NCBI GenBank assembly: GCA_022495995.1
Contig: JAFEMH010000939.1
Location: forward strand, 434,001-498,000
Origin: Adenophora triphylla var. japonica
Lineage: Eukaryota > Streptophyta > Magnoliopsida > Asterales > Campanulaceae
Reading direction: 5' to 3'
Length of the DNA stretch: 64,000 nt
Shown: piece after piece, positions 31,581-43,319 of the stretch
Layout: the number at the start of each line of letters is the position of its first letter
Position numbering within the stretch: position 1 is the stretch's first letter
Program-made: the position numbers and the translations under genes
The notes under the pieces: generated by a model
Database searches by the model: none
What the model was told of the DNA's origin: nothing
The model's input: only the letters and a program-made list of their open reading frames with translations

Positions 31581-33048
31581 CAGTTGTTCGAAATAACCTG
31601 TTAAGATTTCTAGACAAAATGTCAGCAATCGTATTATTGTTTCCTTTTATATGTTCAAAATTAATAAGATAACCACTACCCTGTATTATATTTTGTATGT
31701 TTATCCACCTTGTTCTGTTAACCTTTCTACTTTGATCGTTTTTTATAAATTTTACTATTGCTTCGCAATCCGTTCTTACTGTAAATTCTTTGTTTAGAAA
31801 GATTTAAAATTTTTCTAATGCATTAATTAGTGCATGTATTTCATAATCTAGGCTTGTCCAATTTTATCCTGTTTTGTTAAAATTTCCACTAGCATAAGAG
31901 CATATTTTTTCAGTGTCTTTAGGGGTATATTTATTGGGTTTACTAAGAAGGACTGCTCCCCATCCTTCTTTACATCCATCTGTTTCTATGATTATATAAT
32001 CTGTTACTAAGGGTAATTCTAAGGGTTTTATCTTTCTTACTTTATCTTTTATTTCTTTCACAAGTTTTATGTCTTCTTTATTAAAATTCCTCTGACCATT
32101 TTTTGTAGTTTTACTGTAGAGTGGTCCTACTAATTTTGATAAATTTGGGATAAATTTTCTTGCATAGTTAACTAATCCTAAGAAGGCTTGTATCTGTTTT
32201 AAATTTTCAAATTTCTCCGAGAAATCAATAATTTTTGTTGAGATGTGAGGTTGTAATTCTATTTTCCCGTTTCCTATCTCTAATCCTAAAAATGATATTT
32301 TTCTTTTGAATAATTCCATCTTTCTTTTTGATATTACTATACCAAGCATTTTTTTCTCATTAAAGACTTGTTGTAAATGATTTTCATGTTCCTGTAAAGT
32401 TTCACTTGCTACTAAAATGTCATCTATATAAACCATGCAAAAATCGTATTTTAGGAATATACTATCCATAAATCTTTGAAATATTGAGGGTGCGTTTTTA
32501 AGTCCAGAACTTAAAACGTTCCATTCAAATTGTCCCTCAGAACATGTGAATGTTGTCCATGGTTTAAATTTTTCCTCTAATTTTAATTGATTATATCCTG
32601 ATTTTAAATCAAATTTAGAGAATATCTTTTTCTTTTGTATTAAGTTTACTAAAGAATCTTTATTTGGTATGTTATATCCATCATCTTCTGTATTGTCATT
32701 AAGTCTTTTATAATTATATAATATTCTAGCTTTTCCTCTTTTTATTTCATTATGGTTTCTTACTAGAAAAGTTGCTGATCTATGTGGACTTTCTGATTTC
32801 CTAATTAATTTTTGTTTTATCATTTCTGAGATTTGTATTTTAAATTCCTCTTTATCTAAAGGACTATATTCAATGTTAGCTGTTCTGATTGTAATGTCAG
32901 GATTTTTAATTTTAAATTTACAAGTATATGTAACCTTTGAGTTTGTAATATCGTCTCCTATTAGTCCCATTTTTTCTAGATGTAGAATTATAGGATGATT
33001 TATGCTTTTTGTTATATCTGTCCCTTTTTCTAATTCTTGTGTTAACAT
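31573..33048 (-). pseudogene. Pararetroviral RT and RNase H, locus B left
   Basis: Caulimovirid reverse transcriptase. The frame runs from the Met codon at 33048 to a stop at 31864, and is probably open further upstream into the protease. Motifs include FSKFDLKSGYNQLKLEEKF, WNVLSSGLKNAPSIFQRF, the catalytic VYIDDILVAS and the connection [11 protein letters not shown]. RNase H begins at [24 protein letters not shown] after NFNKTG interrupts RNase H; the remaining RNase H sequence lies at 31573-31860 with no frame for a complete protein. The right-arm copy carries the same stop, so it predates the duplication or was in the source virus. This is the longest RT frame of the four loci. Confidence 0.85.
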
Positions 33049-33305
33049 ATTTGTGAGTAGATTTAGGATTTCATTTTCTATATGACATTTTTTATTTTGA
33101 TTTGATTTTAAAAACTCTAAGCTACCTAGTCCACCACGCTTCTGTGCGAACTCTAATGTTTGATTATATCGTAGGGTAGGTATGCTATAAATATGTTTAC
33201 TGAGTGTAATGTAATTTTTTGTAATTGTTATAGCTCCTTGTAAACCTAATATGAAATTTAAGCCTAATATAAAGTCTTTTGACTTTACATATTCCGGACT
33301 AATAT
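33049..33305 (-). pseudogene. Pararetroviral protease C-terminal part, locus B left
   Basis: Mirrors 35389-35640 of the right arm. Collinearity with the right arm ends at 33305, where plus-strand coat-protein sequence starts; this is the inner joint of locus B. Confidence 0.7.
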
Positions 33306-34749
33306 TGATTTCAGTATAATAGATTATTTAGAAGAACCATATACTGGTTTCAAAGTGGAAGAAACTAACAAAACATTTGAAGAAATCATAAATAAAAAAT
33401 TCACAGAATTAAATATCCAAGAATAAGTGGATGACATGATAATAGATTGTATTACAGAACTAGGATTAACATATGAAGAAAGTTATAATAAATTACAAGA
33501 AATCTACAATTTACCTTTGGTAAATGATATACAACAAGGAAAAATAATGATAGCCGACTTTTACAAACAAGAAAATGCATTTATGGATCAACACATGGAA
33601 AATGCAAGAAAAAGAGCTAAAATGGAATGGACAGAACCAGGAACAGCTACAGAAGATGTAATAGGCAGAGAAAATTGGACTCCCCAGTCAAGACAATATA
33701 CAGGAGAATCAAATTACACTAGTCAAGGAGCTAGATTACCGCTAGGAAATTTATACAGTAGTAATATGTTGTTATTAGAAAAACAAAAGCCACAGTTATA
33801 GAGTGATGAAATATTACTATGGGAACAAACAGTAGTACGAATGTGGTAAACAAACAAAAGAGACAGTATGGATATGTTTTCATATTTAGAAATCACATTA
33901 GACCCAATAGCCTTAGGAATATGGCAAAGTAAAAAAGCCCAAAATCCCGATGAGATAAACAGACTAAAGGCTATAGGAGATAACCCATACAACTTCACCA
34001 GTCAGATCAGAACATTAATATTAGGAGTAGACCCAGCAAAAAATACTACTCTTATACAGGACACAGCTATTAGGAATTTAGAACAATTAAGTATAGCAGA
34101 CATGAAATACATCAATGAATTTACCCTAGATTTTACTAGGTTATTATCACAGACAGGACAGGCTATGAATGATGAGTTATGTGATAAATACTTTGTTAAA
34201 TTACCCGGAGATTTAGGTAGAAATATCCATGAATCATGGAGACAACAGTTTGGTGAAAGGAAAAACCTAGGAATTGGACCTAGAATTACATACACCTTTA
34301 ACATATTAGAGGATAAGTGTAAAGAAGTGACCCTCCAGAAACAATTAAAAAAGAGTGCATATGCATTCTGTAAAACAGCAATTTACACACTACAAGCTTA
34401 TGGACAATATAATAGATTTAAAAAGAAATTAAGAAAAAGTACCACATATAAAAAAGAGTATAAACCCTATGCAGAGAATAAATATGTAAGAAAACCTCAA
34501 ACTAGAATATGTAGATGTTTTATTTGTGATGATGAAAAACATTTAGCTAATAAATGCCCAAATAGAAACAAAAATACAGAAAGGAGTAATTTAATAGAAC
34601 AGTTAGGAGAATACAACATAGAACCTCTAGATACTACCGAAACAGATAATGAGTCAATATACAGTATTTACAGTAGTGATGATAATAGTCAGCTCACAAA
34701 AATTACATACACATACATGAATAAAGAAGAAGAATGTATACATAATTGA
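33306..34749 (+). pseudogene. Pararetroviral coat-protein region, locus B right
   Basis: Plus-strand polyprotein remnant in a single frame with in-frame stops (for example 33424, 33799 and 34747). The N-terminal part contains DYLEEPYTGFKVEETNK and an acidic region. The central capsid-like part runs from 33868. The RNA-binding knuckle CRCFICDDEKHLANKCP lies at about 34509-34560 and has the C-x-C-x2-C-x4-H-x4-C spacing of caulimovirid coat proteins. There is no counterpart on the left arm. No movement-protein sequence was recognised upstream. It is broken by stops but has few frameshifts. Confidence 0.8.
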
Positions 34750-35640
34750 ATTAGTAGAAGAGAAAATAATTACATAAAATATTTTAATTGTGGTTATTTT
34801 CCTAGTATCGAAAAAAGGTCACAATGCAATATATGCTTTAAAGAAATTTGCTATCTATGCTTAAAAACATTATTTGAACAAGAAATGACTACAAATGAAG
34901 CATCATCTAAAATAGTAAATATAGAATTAGTTACAGAAAAATTGGATAAATTAAAAATAGCAACCGAATTACACAGCCTAAAAATAAGAAATATAGAAAA
35001 AATGATATCACAAATAGAAAATACAGTATATAAGGGAAAACAAAAAATAACAGAAGCTGAAGAAGGACAAGTAGATTATACCAACATGTCAACAGAACAT
35101 ACATTAATACAAACAAGGAATATAACTATCATGATAAATTTGCAATGCCGATTATGGCTAGATAATAATGAATATTTAGATCTCACTGCTTTGCTAGATA
35201 CAGGAGCAACAAAGAGCGTAATATCACATGACATGGTTTCAAAATAGTTTAAAAGGGAATTAACATATAAACTAGTAACAAGAACAATAGAAGATAGGTT
35301 AATGACAATAACACATTACGTTGAACCTATAGAAATACAGTTTTTAGACTTCTCAAGAAATTATAGCTTCAAATATGACATACCACAGGTCAATATTAGT
35401 CCGGAATATGTAAAGTCAAAAGACTTTATATTAGGCTTAAATTTCATATTAGGTTTACAAGGAGCTATAACAATTACAAAAAATTACATTACACTCAGTA
35501 AACATATTTATAGCATACCTACCCTACGATATAATCAAACATCAGAGTTCGCACAGAAGCGTGGTGGACTAGGTAGCTTAGAGTTTTTAAAATAAAATCA
35601 AAATAAAAAATGTCATATAGAAAATGAAACCTTAAATCTA
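34750..35640 (+). pseudogene. Second Cys motif and aspartic protease, locus B right
   Basis: In the same frame as the coat protein. At 34789-34860 a Cys motif with C-x11-C-x2-C-x4-C-x2-C spacing appears, the second Cys region typical of badna- and tungroviruses. A Lys-rich probable coiled coil follows. The aspartic protease has ALLDTGATKSVIS near 35190-35228 and continues after a stop at 35245 as MTITHYVEPIEIQFLDF and LGLNFILGLQGAI (to 35595). The stop at 35593-35595 is specific to this arm; the left arm reads through at that codon. Confidence 0.75.
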
Positions 35641-35649
35641 CTCACAAAT

Positions 35650-37112
35650 ATGTTAACACAAGAATTAGAAAAAGAGACAGATATAACAAAAAGCATAAAT
35701 CATCCTATAATTTTACATCTAGAAAAAATGGGACTAATAGGAGACGATATTACAAACTCAAAGGTTACATATACTTGTAAATTTAAAAGTAAAAATCCTG
35801 ACATTACAATCAGAACAGCTAACATTGAATATAGTCCTTTAGATAAAGAGGAATTTAAAATACAAATCTCAGAAATGATAAAACAAAAATTAATTAGGAA
35901 ATCAGAAAGTCCACATAGATCAGCAGCTTTTCTAGTAAGAAACCATAATGAAATAAAAAGAGGAAAAGCTAGAATAGTATATAATTATAAAAGACTTAAT
36001 GACAATACAGAAGATGATGGATATAACATACCAAATAAAGATTCTTTAGTAAACTTAATACAAAAGAAAAAGATATTCTCTAAATTTGATTTAAAATCAG
36101 GATATAATCAATTAAAATTAGAGGAAAAATTTAAACCATGGACAGCATTCACATGTTCTGAGGGACAATTTGAATGGAACGTTTTAAGTTCTGGACTTAA
36201 AAATGCGCCCTCAATATTTCAAAGATTTATGGATAGTATATTCCTAAAATATGATTTTTGCATGATTTATATAGATGACATTTTAGTAGCAAGTGAAACT
36301 TTACAGGAACATGAAAATCATTTAATGAGATAAAAATACATGGTATAGTAATATCAAAAAGAAAGATGGAATTATTCAAAAGAAAAATATCCTTTTTAGG
36401 ATTAGAGATAGGAAACGGGAAAATAGAATTACAACCTCACATCTCAACAAAAATTATTGATTTCCCGGAGAAATTTGAAAATTTAAAACAGATACAAGCC
36501 TTCTTAGGATTAGTTAACTATGCAAGAAAATTTATCCCAAATTTATCAAAATTAGTAGGATCACTCTATAGTAAAACTACAAAAAATGGTCAGAGGAATT
36601 TTAATAAAGAAGACATAAAACTTGTGAAAGAAATAAAAGATAAAGTAAGAAAGATAAAACCCTTAGAATTACCCTTAGTAACAGACTATATAATCATAGA
36701 AACAGATGGATGTAAAGAAGGATGGGGAGCAGTCCTTCTTAGTAAACCCAATAAATATACCCCTAAAGACACTGAAAAAATATGCTCATATGCTAGTGGA
36801 AATTTTAACAAAACAGGATAAAATTGGACAAGCCTAGATTATGAAATACAGGCACTAATTAATGCATTAGAAAAATTTAAAATCTTTCTAAACAAAGAAT
36901 TTACAGTAAGAGTAGATTGCGAAGCAATAGTAAAATTTATAAAAAACGATCAAAGTAGAAAGGTTAACAGAACAAGGTGGATAAACTTACAAAATATAAT
37001 ACAGGGTAGTGGTTATCTTATTAATTTTGAACATATAAAAGGAAACAATAATACGATTGCTGACATTTTGTCTAGAAATCTTAACAGGTTATTTCGAACA
37101 ACTGATGGATAG
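35650..37112 (+). pseudogene. Pararetroviral RT and RNase H, locus B right, broken
   Basis: Near-identical to the left-arm RT at the protein level, including FSKFDLKSGYNQLKLEEKF and IYIDDILVAS. A small deletion and frame change at about 36325-36366 separates the RT palm from the thumb and connection. RNase H carries the same stop after NFNKTG (36819-36821) as the left arm. The RNase H tail ends at the TAG at 37110-37112, which overlaps the start of the next ORF. Confidence 0.85.
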
Positions 37113-38906
37113 AAACAAAAAGAAAGTGCTATATCCTCAACAGAAAAAGACAGATTCGAACACGTAAAAGCGCATTTAAAACAGAGAGCTGAAAGAGGAA
37201 CAAAGTTGCTACGTTTGAGAGTTCCACTGACTACGATCCAACAAGCATGGATCCGAATGTAAGGTTTTCACAGAAAGCAGGGCCTAGTTTTTCAAAATTT
37301 CGGGCTGATAAAAACTTTATACGAAAAGCCCAATCCCAATTAAAAACAATTAATTTCGGCCCAAATACTTTACAGATTTGTACAGAAGAAAGTAAAAAAT
37401 TCAGACCCATTTTTGGGATGAATTTAACAGAAAAACAACAGTGTTTGCTGGATAATCTCTGGCATATTCAAACAGTGCCTAATGCGGCAAAGGTCAAAGT
37501 ACAGGTCCTAAATGCTCTAGGACATTATTTCATAGAACAGACACAAAAAACTCCCGAACAGTCAACACAGAAAAAATTTACACATTATGTGATCTACCGA
37601 GGTACAAAAGTAGGAATTTTAAATAAATGGGAAACAGTGGCTAAACACATACAGTGCTTGAACCCAATTTATAAGGGTTTCTACAGTTTTAATGAAGCCA
37701 TCCACAGTGCGTGAGATCATTTTGGAACACAACAGTTCTTTATTGAACCCGAAGAAGTGAAATCTTTTTCTACCGTGATCCAAGAAAACCCAGAACACAT
37801 TATAAAAGCACAGGAAGATTTGATTGCAAGTCTTCAAAAACAGGTAATGAATAAAGGAAAGGCTCCACAGATTACCCAACAGTTACAGATTGAAAACCAC
37901 ATACTGAAACAGCAAGTAACGATTTTAGAAGAAAACATAAAAAAGTTACATGAGACAGGAAAAACTGAAAAAGAAAGTAACAGAAGTTTTGACAGTTTCA
38001 AAGCTAGAGTATTGGATCTCCTATGGAGACAGACTCTTCAACCAGCTTTAGACAGATTTAAAGAATTAGATCAAATTATATCTGACATAATTTTTGCAGG
38101 ATTTCCCAAAATCTTGTATGAATTACAACAGAAAATTGTCCAAATTGGTGTTTAAAGAAATAAACTACAGGTGAGAATAAAGGTCACAGAAAGGATCAAT
38201 AAGAGGGAGAAGATACAGGTTCTTCTATTACGTATTGATTTATTTAAAACAGATTGCCCCTGCATTTGATATCTCGCTTTACCATTATGGTATGATTGAT
38301 TATATCAAGTTTCGGTTAACCCCCACTACAGAAAAAAATTTTAACAAATGTTTTCTGTGACAAAAAATTACAATGCTACCGCAATATCAGACATGCGCCT
38401 TATCCACATGAGGTAGGATGCAAAATCTTTGCTTCCTTTCCGTAAATGGACGATACACATAGGCATCTGCATCAAAGTAGTTAATCTTCATCAGCAACAG
38501 ACTTGATGATCAAGAATTGTTAGAAATGGCAGTCAAAATCGAGGACAACATTGATTTCTCTAGCCTCTTCTGGATACATGAGAGAAATGAAGACAAGACA
38601 GCTTTTTACAACAATTTCGTTAAAGATCAACAGAAAACCCCAGAACTTCCGAGGTACTTCCCATGGTTCAACTACAATTTAATGGCGGAAGGACACTATA
38701 CACAAGTCTGGGCAAAAAAGAATTGGGACATGTTTCTTCCCTTCATTGGGGAAGCGGACAAATTAGAGTTACAGCACATTAGAGACAAAGGAGAAGACAC
38801 AGAGCAAGATGAAAACACATCATGGCCTCATCATGATGACGATATGCAAGATGCACAGTCAGATGGGTATACATTCGACAAAGACGCACGCAGACTTCTG
38901 CAGTAA
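37105..38906 (+). pseudogene. Viroplasmin/transactivator-like ORF, locus B right, broken
   Basis: Starts at the overlapping ATGGATAG (37105-37112). After early frame damage, the frame 37247-37714 holds FSQKAGPSFSKFRADKNFI and the viroplasmin domain with THYVIYRGTKVGILNKW. A TGA at 37712-37714 (a codon the left arm reads through) breaks it. The coiled-coil part follows at 37757-38155 and the C-terminal part at 38517-38906, with ARKNW/AKKNWDMFLPFIGEADK and an acidic end. It is flanked downstream by the promoter. Confidence 0.75.
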
Positions 38907-39158
38907 ACGTAACAGCCGACAAACGTGAAGGACGTATGGCGACGAACTACATAGTCCAATAATACAAATGCGGGAAGAATCATCTTTACACCAATAAGAT
39001 CTACTTTTTCTTTTGCTTTTCTATCTTTAACGCGCGTATATCTTTTCCTTTTACTTTTCAAGAATGCGTATACTTTTTACGTTTAGCCCTTTTGTTTTAT
39101 TAAAAGGTAGTTTCAGCTATGCTTTACCTGGGATGGATAGGCGTAGTCCCAAGGAGGC
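38907..39158 (+). other. Pararetroviral promoter-upstream region, locus B right
   Basis: Non-coding, and the mirror of 29561-29899. No ORF. Confidence 0.6.
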
Positions 39159-39235
39159 TATAAATACCCTCCTCCTCTTCATTTGTAAAAGAGAACGAAA
39201 TCCAAGCAATAAAATTCAAGTGTTTCATACAATCC

Positions 39236-39247
39236 ATGGCAGCTTAA
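39236..39247 (+). CDS. Minimal leader uORF (Met-Ala-Ala), locus B right
   Basis: ATGGCAGCTTAA, 77 bases downstream of the TATA box. Confidence 0.6.
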   Translation: MAA

Positions 39248-39315
39248 ACACCCTTTCGACCCCTTAGTCCTAGTACTTAAATTCCTTTTATACCTTCTGC
39301 ACTTCATATTAGAGC

Positions 39316-39317
<2 letters not shown>

Positions 39318-39411
<94 letters not shown>
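39318..39411. repeat. (AT)n microsatellite inside the locus B right leader
   Basis: A pure AT dinucleotide run, mirror counterpart of 29282-29384. Confidence 0.9.
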
Positions 39412-39413
<2 letters not shown>

Positions 39414-39902
39414 AAAGGTGTTCATATACCTTCAAATTTTGCAAAACCACTAAGACGACTCGTCCCTAGCCTTTACACGATTCGTCCAAGGTATGTATAA
39501 AATGAAAATTCTATGCATGATTATTACTATATGTTTCCTTTTAAGAATACTGGTAAATATTATTTTGACTTAAAAATACTTTAAGAGTATATAGATTTGG
39601 AAACCAGCCTGCTTCAAGGAAGAAAATTCTTTTGAGATAATTAAATATCTCATAGTAGCTGTATAATATTCAAACGTTATACAGTGGTTGGTAGAACAAT
39701 AATCACGTACTACTAAAGTATTTAAAGTCGAAAGACTAATAGGGTTATATATTATGTGTTTTCTCTTCATGTTTGCTTTATGTTTTTCTTTTATGACCGT
39801 TAAATATAAATTAATGATTAAAATTTCAATTTGTTTTTACTTTATGTTCATTAAATGTAAATTATTTGTTAAAACTACGAGTTATGTTTAAATAAATATG
39901 TG

Positions 39903-39958
39903 GTTTAACGAAAACCCGAAAAATCCGCCATGGCGGATTTTTCGGGTTTCCGTTAAAC
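39903..39958. repeat. Near-perfect palindrome at the joint of loci B and C
   Basis: The terminus of B (GAAAAATCCGCC) and that of C (GGCGGATTTTTC) meet at CCATGG, making arms of about 26 bp. It could extrude as a cruciform. Confidence 0.85.
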
Positions 39959-40700
39959 CACTACTAGTTTAAACATATCTTGTAGTTTTAACAAATAATT
40001 CACATTTGATGAACATTAAGTAAAAGCAAATAGTTATTTTAATCATTAATTTATATTTTACAGACAAAAAATTGAAACATAAAGCAAACACAAAAAGAAC
40101 ACACATAATATTTAAAAGTAAAAGAAGGAGAAAGATGAAGAATACTTACAAAAAAAACAAGAGGAGGTGTAGTGATAATTCTCAGACTTTTACAAATAAG
40201 CAAAACACTCTTTTTTTTTTTTTTTTTTTTATGTAAGGGCTTTAATGTGAAGTGCGTAAGGTATAAAAGGAATTTAAGTAATAAGACTAAGGGCCTGAAA
40301 GGTGTTTTAGGCCGCCATAGATTGTATGAACACTTGAATTTTATAACTTGGGTTTTTCTCTCGTGTTTACAAACGAGGATGGAAGGGGTTTATATAGCCC
40401 CGAACTAGAAACCTACTTAGCCAGTTCTTACACCGGTTACCTAGAAAGTACAATGATTTACATAGAATAATAAAAGACGCACTACTAAAAAGCTAGACAC
40501 GTTACAATACTTTTAAAAAGTAGATGCTTTCTGCCAAAAGTAAAGGAGATGCTGCCGGCCATGTTATAAAAGAAAGATTCCCACTATCTGTTTGGTTTAG
40601 CCGCCGGTCGTCACGTCAGATACGTCTTCTCGTCTTCCGTCGTCATTGCTTGCGTGCTTTCGTAAAACTCCTGTAGCTGTCGCCAATGGTCGGGACGGTG
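39930..40700 (-). pseudogene. Pararetrovirus locus C, left arm leader and promoter
   Basis: From the outer terminus inward: AT-rich segment, donor-like GTAAGT (40144-40149 on the minus strand), T-tract at 40211-40230, the uORF at 40307-40318 (ATGGCGGCCTAA), and a TATATAAA box at 40389-40396. The promoter-upstream sequence continues to about 40700. Confidence 0.7.
40307..40318 (-). CDS. Minimal leader uORF (Met-Ala-Ala), locus C left
   Basis: ATGGCGGCCTAA encodes the same tripeptide as loci A and B but with two silent differences, 78 bases downstream of the TATA box. Confidence 0.6.
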   Translation of the reverse strand: MAA

Positions 40701-42461
40701 GTCTCCTCCGTCCTGATTGTGCATCTTGCATGTAATCGTCTTCTCGGTTCGGGCCACGGGTCATTTCGTTGACAATGTGGTCTTCAGACTAGCTTGTCTC
40801 CTTCTCCAATGAACGGGAGAAGCATGCTCCGCTTTTCGTTGCCCGCATTTGGGTGTAATGTCCTTCCGCTACGAGCTTGTATTTGGGCCAAGGAAAGAAT
40901 CTCGAAGCTCCTGCTTTTGGTATTCCTCGTAATAGCATTTTTGTGATAATCGTTTAATACATTTTTGTCTACGTATGCTTCACTTTCTTGATCATGGAGC
41001 CAAAAAGGCTTGAAAAGTCAATGTTTTCTTCAATCTTTATTGCCGATCAAGTACCTCCCGGTCTATGACTTCTGCTTACAAAAATTCTTTTTCTTGATGG
41101 TCCGTAGGTATGACCGTCCGCTTCGGGGGAAGGATGCGAAAATTTTACATCCCACCACTTTCGATGAGATTGAACCGCAATATTTCCTGCTACTAATGTG
41201 AATTTTTCTCCAAAGCTGTTGATTATTTTTTTTTGTTTTAGGGGTTAACCTAAATTGAACATAATCAATCATTCCATAATGGTAGAATTGAGTGATTAGC
41301 TCTGACCCGTGGAATGTCTGTTTCAACCAAATCAATCTCGTGAAGCAATACTCCTGTATCTCTTCCTTCGCTGTTTATTCTCTCTGTTACTTTCACTCCT
41401 GTATATTTTATCTCACGAAAGACTATCTGTACTATCATCTGCTGTAATTTATATAGGATTAAAGGGAATCCCATACAAATTCTTTTTGAAATCATTTCAT
41501 CAAGTTCTTTGAATCTGTCCAGTACTAGCTGTAATGTCTGTCTCCATGGTATGTCAAGAACACGGGCTTTAAAACTGTTGAAATCCCTGTTGATAATAGG
41601 CTCAATCTTTGCAGCCTTTAATTTCTGTATTTTTTCTTCAAGAACTGCCACCTGTTGTTTTAATAGTTTGTTCTTAACCTGTAACTGTATCACTTGATTA
41701 TTCTTTTCTTTTTGAAGAAGTTGTTTCGTAATGTTGCAATAACCTCTTCCCGTTTTTTAATAACCTCGTTCGGATTTTCTTTTGTAATTTCGAGAAAATG
41801 TTTTCACCTCTTCTAGTACTATAAAAATGTATTGAGCCCAAAGTGCTCTCTAGTAGATACGGCTTCCGAAAAGCGTAGTACCCCTTTATAAAGAGGGCTC
41901 GGGCACTGTATGTGTTTAGCAACTGTTTCCCATCTGTTAAAAATACCCACTTTTGTTCCACGAAGAACTACATAATGTGAAAATCTTTTGGTTATGGGCT
42001 TATCGGGGGTTTTTTGGGATGTTTCCAAAAAGAAATATCCCAGAGAGTTTAAAATTTGGACTTTCTTTGTGGATTCATTTGGGAATGTTTGTATGTGCCA
42101 CAGATTATCAAGTAAACATTGCTGTCTTTCTGTGAGGTTCATTGCCAAAATGGGTCTGAACTTTTTATTTTCATCTGTGCAAACGGGTAAAGTGTTTGTT
42201 CCAAAAGTAAGGGTTTTTGTTTGGGCTTGGGCTCTGGGTATAAAATTTTTATCCACCCGGAATTTTGTCGAGCTAGGCCCACTTTGCCGCGATCCAACTT
42301 TTCCGTCTAGGGGTTTCGATTACCTCCCAGATGGCCTCCCGTAATGTGAATAGTCTGTTTTTTCTCGTCTTCATACTTTCACTCGTCGACGTGTCCAAAG
42401 CTTTGGCCTTTTCTCGTCTCATGGATGCAGCGACCATCTTCTTTTTGCCGTTATTATCCAT
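40701..42461 (-). pseudogene. Viroplasmin/transactivator-like ORF, locus C left, broken
   Basis: Starts at the ATGGATAA overlap (42454-42461). The frame 41819-42256 holds FIPRAQAQTKTLTFGTNTLP and the viroplasmin domain FSHYVVLRGTKVGIFNRW. The coiled-coil part lies at 41265-41693 (VLEEKIQKLKAAK). C-terminal parts lie near 40720-41060 and 41063-41335. Several frameshifts break it. Sequence differs clearly from locus B, indicating a separate viral lineage or older insertion. Confidence 0.7.
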
Positions 42462-42598
42462 TTGTTCGAAATAGCGCATTAAGATTTCTTGACAAAACGT
42501 CAAAGAATCATATTATTGTTTCCTTTTATATGTTCAAAATTAATAAGATACCCACTACCCTGTATTATGTTTTGTAGGTTTATCCACCTTGTTCTAAT
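42462..42598 (-). pseudogene. RNase H end fragment, locus C left
   Basis: The last part of RNase H, collinear with other copies until about 42595, where the plus-strand arm begins (the inner joint of locus C). Confidence 0.65.
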
Positions 42599-43319
42599 CC
42601 TTCTTAGGATTAGAGATAGGAAACGGGAAAATAGAATTACAAATTTCATATCTCAAACAAAAATTATTGATTTCCTGGAAAATTTGAAAATTTAAAACAA
42701 ATACAAGGCTTCTTAAGTTTAGTTAACTATGCAAGAAAATTTATCCCAAATTTATAAAAATTAGTAGGACCACTCTACAGTAAAACTACAAAAAATGGTC
42801 AGAGGAATTTTAATAAATAAGACATAAAACTTGTGAAAGAAATAAAGGACGGGTAAAAAAGATAAAACCATTAATTACCCTTAGTATCGAGATTACATAA
42901 TTATAGAAACAGATGGATGTAAAGAAGGACTGGTGAGCACTCTTCTTAGTAAACCTAATAAATATACTCCTAAAGACATCGAAAAATATGCTCTTATGCT
43001 AGTGAGAATTTTAACAAAACGAGTGACAAAATCAGACTAGCCTTTCTTATGAAATACGAGCATTAATTAATGCATTAGAAAAATTTAAGATCTTTCTAAA
43101 CAAAGAGTTTACAAGAAGAACAGATTGCGAAACAATAGTTAAATTTATAAAAAATAATCAAAGCGTAAAGGTAAATAGAACAAGGTGGATAAACCTACAA
43201 AACATAATACAGCAGATGGGTATCTTTATTAATTTTGAACATATAAAAGGAAACAATAATATGATTCACGACATTTTGTCAAGAAATCTTAATGCGGCTA
43301 TTTCGAACAAAATGGATAA
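42599..43319 (+). pseudogene. RT connection and RNase H fragment, locus C right
   Basis: Begins in the RT connection (block around GGATTAGAGATAGGAAACGG) and runs through RNase H to the ATGGATAA overlap at 43312-43319. It carries many small indels and stops, more than locus B. Confidence 0.75.

Larger units (their letters stand above)
39159..39930 (+). promoter_or_regulatory. Promoter and leader, locus B right
   Basis: TATAAATA at 39159-39166, the uORF at 39236-39247, an (AT)n run at 39318-39411, a donor-like GTATGT at 39491-39496, then an AT-rich segment to the outer terminus at about 39930. It is joined head-on to the left terminus of locus C. Confidence 0.7.

Noticed and set aside
30642..38155. 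An intact viral genome
   Set aside because: Every ORF has stops, frameshifts or truncation and no movement-protein region was seen; all copies are relics.
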